From positions 1 to 7,966 of the forward strand of contig JABMOR010000127.1 of the NCBI GenBank assembly GCA_013203245.1: DNA of 7,966 bases, written 5' to 3'. The notes below the pieces were generated by a model, which ran no database searches, was not told where the DNA came from, and saw only the letters and a list, made by a program, of their open reading frames with translations. Positions 4,914 through 7,966 of this stretch are shown in pieces. The position numbers were made by a program, and so were the translations under genes. This DNA is from Candidatus Nitrosopumilus sp. GTDB lineage: Archaea > Thermoproteota > Nitrososphaeria > Nitrososphaerales > Nitrosopumilaceae. Within the stretch, counting starts at the first letter, position 1, and each line of letters begins with the position of its first letter.

Positions 4914-6122
4914 ATGGATTTATTATTAGATATTTTCAATTATGCATTAACTGCAATTTTAATCGGGATTTGTGGGGCTTGGATATTTTTACTAAAATCA
5001 ATGATTGATTCTTTTAGATTGACACCGTATTTGGATAAATTTGAAAATACATCAAAGACAAATCCCAAAGTCTCAATAATTCTACCAGCCAGAAATGAAG
5101 AAGAGTTTATCAGGAAATGTTTAGATTCTCTAGTTAAACAAGATTATAAAAATTACGAAATCATAGTAATTGATGATTCATCAGAAGACTCTACAGGAAA
5201 AATAATTTCAGAATATGCAAAAAAATATCCAAATGTAATTCCAGTTTCTGCCAGACCAAAGCCAGATGGATGGATGGGGAAAAATTGGGCATGTATGGAA
5301 GGATATGGTAAAGCAACTGGGGAATTATTATTATTTACAGATGCAGATACAAAGCACGCTGAAAATGTCATAACATTAGCAGTGGCACATTTGAATTCAT
5401 TTGATTTGGATGCATTATCAGCAATACCAAAAATGATTACTTTGGATTTTTGGACAAAGATCACACTTCCAATGATTTCAACGTTTTTGCATACTAGGTT
5501 TTCAGCACTAAATGTGAATGACCCTTCAAAGAAAACAGCATATTTCTTTGGAAGTTTTTTCATCATGAAGAAGAAAACATATGAGGACGTAGGAATGCAT
5601 GAAGGTGTAAAACATGAGATAATTGAAGATGGAGCTCTTGGTAAAAAAGTAAAAGAATCAGGTCACAAAATGAAAATTGTCAGAGGGGAGCATCTAATTG
5701 ATGCTGTTTGGGCACGAGATAGAATCACATTATGGAACGCATTGAAAAGACTAATGATTCCACTGTATCTGCAAAGTGGAAAAATTGCAATTGGAAGTTT
5801 TTTTGCAACGTTATTTTTATTATTCATACCATTTCCAATTTTTGCAATATCAATACTGTTACCAGATGACACGATATCTGCAAAAATGCTTTGTATTTCA
5901 GCAGCACTTGCATCAATTTTGATTTACGTTGCTGCAATAATTGAAACCAAGTTTCTGCTAGAATTAAGATTGTTTCATGCTGCATGTGCACCGTTAGGAA
6001 GTTTGGTAGTTGTTTTAGGATTTTTGAGTGGATTATTGCAAGCCAAGAGAACATCTTCAGTGACATGGAGAGGAAGAAATTATTCAATGAAAGATCATAC
6101 TCAAAGTTCAATCAGGGTGTAG
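4914..6122 (+). CDS. Membrane family 2 glycosyltransferase (CrtQ-like)
   Basis: A 402-residue inverting GT-A glycosyltransferase. An N-terminal membrane helix (about 7-30) leads into the catalytic domain (52-285). Visible motifs are PKVSIILPARNEE (51-63) for nucleotide binding, VIDDSSEDST (85-94), the metal-binding DAD (143-145, in FTDADT) and the catalytic-base region IIEDGALG (236-243). Three further membrane helices lie at about 291-316, 325-349 and 355-376. The tail carries VTWRGRNYS (383-391), a motif shared with CrtQ/HpnB-type enzymes that glycosylate carotenoid- or hopanoid-like lipids. The likely role is therefore transfer of a sugar to an isoprenoid or other lipid acceptor at the cytoplasmic membrane; the acceptor is unknown. 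The gene follows an SRPBCC gene by 5 nt. The family is firm, the subfamily moderately so. Confidence 0.88.
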   Translation: MDLLLDIFNYALTAILIGICGAWIFLLKSMIDSFRLTPYLDKFENTSKTNPKVSIILPARNEEEFIRKCLDSLVKQDYKNYEIIVIDDSSEDSTGKIISEYAKKYPNVIPVSARPKPDGWMGKNWACMEGYGKATGELLLFTDADTKHAENVITLAVAHLNSFDLDALSAIPKMITLDFWTKITLPMISTFLHTRFSALNVNDPSKKTAYFFGSFFIMKKKTYEDVGMHEGVKHEIIEDGALGKKVKESGHKMKIVRGEHLIDAVWARDRITLWNALKRLMIPLYLQSGKIAIGSFFATLFLLFIPFPIFAISILLPDDTISAKMLCISAALASILIYVAAIIETKFLLELRLFHAACAPLGSLVVVLGFLSGLLQAKRTSSVTWRGRNYSMKDHTQSSIRV

Positions 6123-6128
6123 CAATCC

Positions 6129-6136
6129 TTTTAGAT
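6129..6136 (+). promoter_or_regulatory. TATA-like promoter of the HtrA-type protease gene
   Basis: TTTTAGAT, preceded by CC, is centred about 29 nt before the ATG at 6161. It begins 7 nt after the glycosyltransferase stop, so the protease probably has its own leaderless transcript as well as possible read-through. Confidence 0.4.
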
Positions 6137-6160
6137 AGAAAATAAGGAATAAAAAATCTC

Positions 6161-7297
6161 ATGGATAAATCAGGAGTCTTGGTAGGCGGGGCCATAGGTG
6201 CTGCAATGGTAATAGCCATAGTTGTAGTATTATTCATCTCACCACCAGAATCACTGAAACCAAACATTATTGCAAGTAATGACGACTCAGTAAATACAAT
6301 TGAAAAAACAACATCATCATTTTCAAAAAGTTTATCATTAATTGAAATTTTTGAAAAATCAGAACCAGGAGTAGTAAGAGTTAATGTTCAAAGAGGAGAA
6401 TCAGAAGAGGTTACAGGGGGAGTGGGTTCAGGTTTTGTTTTTGACAAAAAAGGTCACATAATAACAAACGCACATGTGGTAAAAGAAGCAAACAAAGTGG
6501 TTGTTACATTTCTTGACGGTAGATCATACAATGCAGAAATTATTGGAACAGATGAATACACAGACATTGCCGTAATCAAAGTCAATGCAGATTTAGCTCT
6601 ACTACATCCATTATTTATCGGAGATTCTTCTAATCTCAAAGTTGGTGAGCAAATAACAGCAATTGGAAATCCCTTCGGGCTATCAGGCTCTATGACTTCA
6701 GGAATTGTTAGTCAATTAGGCAGATTACTTCCATCAGGTTCAGGATATTCCATTCCAGATGTAATTCAAACAGATGCAGCAATTAATCCAGGAAATTCTG
6801 GAGGACCGTTATTGAACATGCGCGGAGAAATAGTTGGAATTAACACAGCAATACAATCAGCAACAGGAGAATTTACAGGGGTTGGATTTTCAATTCCATC
6901 ACAGACAGTTGCAAAAATTGTTCCGACATTAATTGAAAAAGGAGAATACAAACATCCGTGGATAGGAATTTCTGGTAGAGATATTGATCCTGACATGGCA
7001 AGTGTCATGAATCTAAAAGACGCAATTGGATTTCTAGTGATTACAGTAGTAGAGGATAGCCCAGCGTTTGATGCAGGGTTAATTGGTTCTGATAAAACCA
7101 TCGAAGTCGACGGAATCAACTATCAAGTAGGCGGAGACATTATTTTATCAGTGGATGGAAAAGAAGTCAGAAAAATTGACGATATTTTGATTCATTTACA
7201 AAGAGCAAAATCAGTAGGGGATGAAATGATTTTAGAAATCTCAAGAGATGGAAGGACTACAAATATTTCAATTATATTAGATGAAAGACCAAATTGA
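6161..7297 (+). CDS. HtrA/Deg-type serine protease with PDZ domain
   Basis: A 378-residue trypsin-fold protease, probably for quality control of misfolded or damaged exported proteins. An N-terminal hydrophobic helix (about 7-27, with KSG before it) acts as an uncleaved anchor, so the protease faces outside the membrane. A low-complexity Ser/Thr linker (38-60) leads to the catalytic domain (about 63-255). The catalytic triad is complete: H105 (TNAHVV), D135 (YTDIAVIKV) and S213 (NPGNSGGPL). One PDZ domain (about 266-372) carries the longer loop seen in Deg/Hho-like proteins (GSDKTIEVDGINYQVGGDII) and would bind exposed C-termini. The start at ATG 6161 is supported by a TATA-like box. The size fits single-PDZ Deg proteases. 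It is probably monocistronic. Confidence 0.92.
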   Translation: MDKSGVLVGGAIGAAMVIAIVVVLFISPPESLKPNIIASNDDSVNTIEKTTSSFSKSLSLIEIFEKSEPGVVRVNVQRGESEEVTGGVGSGFVFDKKGHIITNAHVVKEANKVVVTFLDGRSYNAEIIGTDEYTDIAVIKVNADLALLHPLFIGDSSNLKVGEQITAIGNPFGLSGSMTSGIVSQLGRLLPSGSGYSIPDVIQTDAAINPGNSGGPLLNMRGEIVGINTAIQSATGEFTGVGFSIPSQTVAKIVPTLIEKGEYKHPWIGISGRDIDPDMASVMNLKDAIGFLVITVVEDSPAFDAGLIGSDKTIEVDGINYQVGGDIILSVDGKEVRKIDDILIHLQRAKSVGDEMILEISRDGRTTNISIILDERPN

Positions 7298-7315
7298 AAT
7301 TAATTCAATACAAGC

Positions 7316-7322
7316 ATAAATA
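7316..7322 (+). promoter_or_regulatory. TATA box of the cofG-like gene
   Basis: ATAAATA is centred at 7319, 27 nt upstream of the TTG at 7346. The spacing supports a leaderless transcript beginning at, or one base before, that TTG. Confidence 0.5.
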
Positions 7323-7345
7323 CCTCTTAGCAAGAAATTATTCTG

Positions 7346-7966
7346 TTGAACAATCTTGTCTTTGATTCAGAGAGTTTAAACAATATTTTAGAGAACAAAC
7401 CAGTTTCTCGTCAAGAGGTTATTGAAATTTACAAAAAAGCAGTAGAAAATCCAAATGACTTATTCCAAGTTTCACAGAATTTAAGAAGAAAATTTAAAAA
7501 AGATTATGTGACATTTTCTAAAAAAGCATTTTTCAACATTGTAAATCTCTGTAAAGATACATGCTCTTATTGCACTTACAAGTCTGAACCTGGAGAAGTA
7601 AAACTTTCTTTGATGTCAAAGCAACAAATATCAGAATTACTATCACTTGCAAAGAAATACAAATGTGTGGAAGCACTTTTTGTTACAGGTGAACAACCAG
7701 AGCAAAGATACCAGGAGGCCAGAGATTGGTTAAAAGAGAACGGTTTCAAATCTACAGCAGAATATCTAGTTCATTCTTCAGAACTTGCATTAGAGATGGG
7801 ACTATTCCCACATACGAATGCAGGGAATCTAAATTATGAAGAGATGAAAGAGTTGAAAAAAACAAATGTGTCAATGGGAATAATGCTAGAAAATATCAGT
7901 GAACGATTAACTGAAAAAGGCATGCCACATCATTTGGCAGCAAGTAAAAGACCAAAAGCAAGATTA
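7346..7966 (+). CDS. cofG: FO synthase subunit CofG (radical SAM), 5' part only
   Basis: The first 207 codons of a gene that runs off the right edge. CofG is the radical-SAM half of FO synthase and makes the deazaflavin core of coenzyme F420. The radical-SAM cysteines are C69, C73 and C76 (NLCKDTCSYCTYK, CX3CX2C). Family features follow: a GEQPE motif after a strand (LFVTGEQPEQRY), HTNAGNLNYEEM, and a segment with NVSMGIMLENISERL followed by a KRPKARL turn, where CofG usually has MGLMLE and a PxxRL element. The first 60 residues are a helical lead-in seen in related radical-SAM enzymes. The start is TTG; a stop lies upstream in frame (TAG 7328-7330) and the TATA spacing fits. CofH and later F420 genes, if present, are outside the window. 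Confidence 0.88.
   Translation, partial: MNNLVFDSESLNNILENKPVSRQEVIEIYKKAVENPNDLFQVSQNLRRKFKKDYVTFSKKAFFNIVNLCKDTCSYCTYKSEPGEVKLSLMSKQQISELLSLAKKYKCVEALFVTGEQPEQRYQEARDWLKENGFKSTAEYLVHSSELALEMGLFPHTNAGNLNYEEMKELKKTNVSMGIMLENISERLTEKGMPHHLAASKRPKARL

Noticed and set aside
5153..5566. Leftward 137-codon frame opposite the glycosyltransferase gene
   Set aside because: It is a shadow of the real gene; its translation is low-complexity and without motifs.

Overview
The window looks like chromosomal DNA from an ammonia-oxidising-type thaumarchaeon (Nitrososphaeria, probably Nitrosopumilus/Nitrosarchaeum-like). The evidence is AT-rich DNA, an archaeal TBP, a type II archaeal methionine aminopeptidase, a DUF1512 protein, a CofG-type F420 biosynthesis enzyme, several tiny zinc-ribbon proteins, and starts without Shine-Dalgarno sites. 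Most first genes of transcription units have a TATA-like box centred about 25-30 nt before the start codon, which implies leaderless mRNAs. The genus is inference; no taxonomic search was possible.

Left part (1-1664). An imperfect tandem repeat and several T-runs lie at the very edge. Then come a small two-helix membrane protein with a C-terminal zinc ribbon (-), an intron-less tRNA-Pro(TGG) with its CCA encoded (-), and, divergent from it, methionine aminopeptidase (+) followed by a 37-residue zinc-ribbon protein with a TTG start.

Middle part (1673-4319). A leftward pair overlaps by ATGA: a membrane-anchored DUF1512 protein and a 60-residue zinc-ribbon protein. TBP is divergent from this pair. 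After an AT-rich convergent terminator zone come two leftward genes, each with its own promoter: a stand-alone tRNA-binding OB-fold protein (MetRS C-terminal/CsaA type) and a 65-residue orphan.

Right part (4320-7966). A divergent intergenic region holds an unexplained 79-bp inverted-repeat element able to fold into several helices. It is followed by a rightward pair, an SRPBCC (START/Bet v1-like) protein and a membrane family 2 glycosyltransferase with a CrtQ-like C-terminal motif. Next are a membrane-anchored HtrA/Deg serine protease with one PDZ domain and the 5' part of cofG (radical SAM, F420 cofactor), cut by the window end.

Most of this is ordinary core-genome content: transcription initiation, protein maturation, tRNA, envelope and protein quality control, cofactor F420. 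No CRISPR array, insertion sequence, prophage or defence island was seen, and no gene-free stretch exceeds 300 bases. The best candidates for something undescribed are the structured element at 4357-4435, the DUF1512/zinc-ribbon operon, and the SRPBCC/glycosyltransferase pair.
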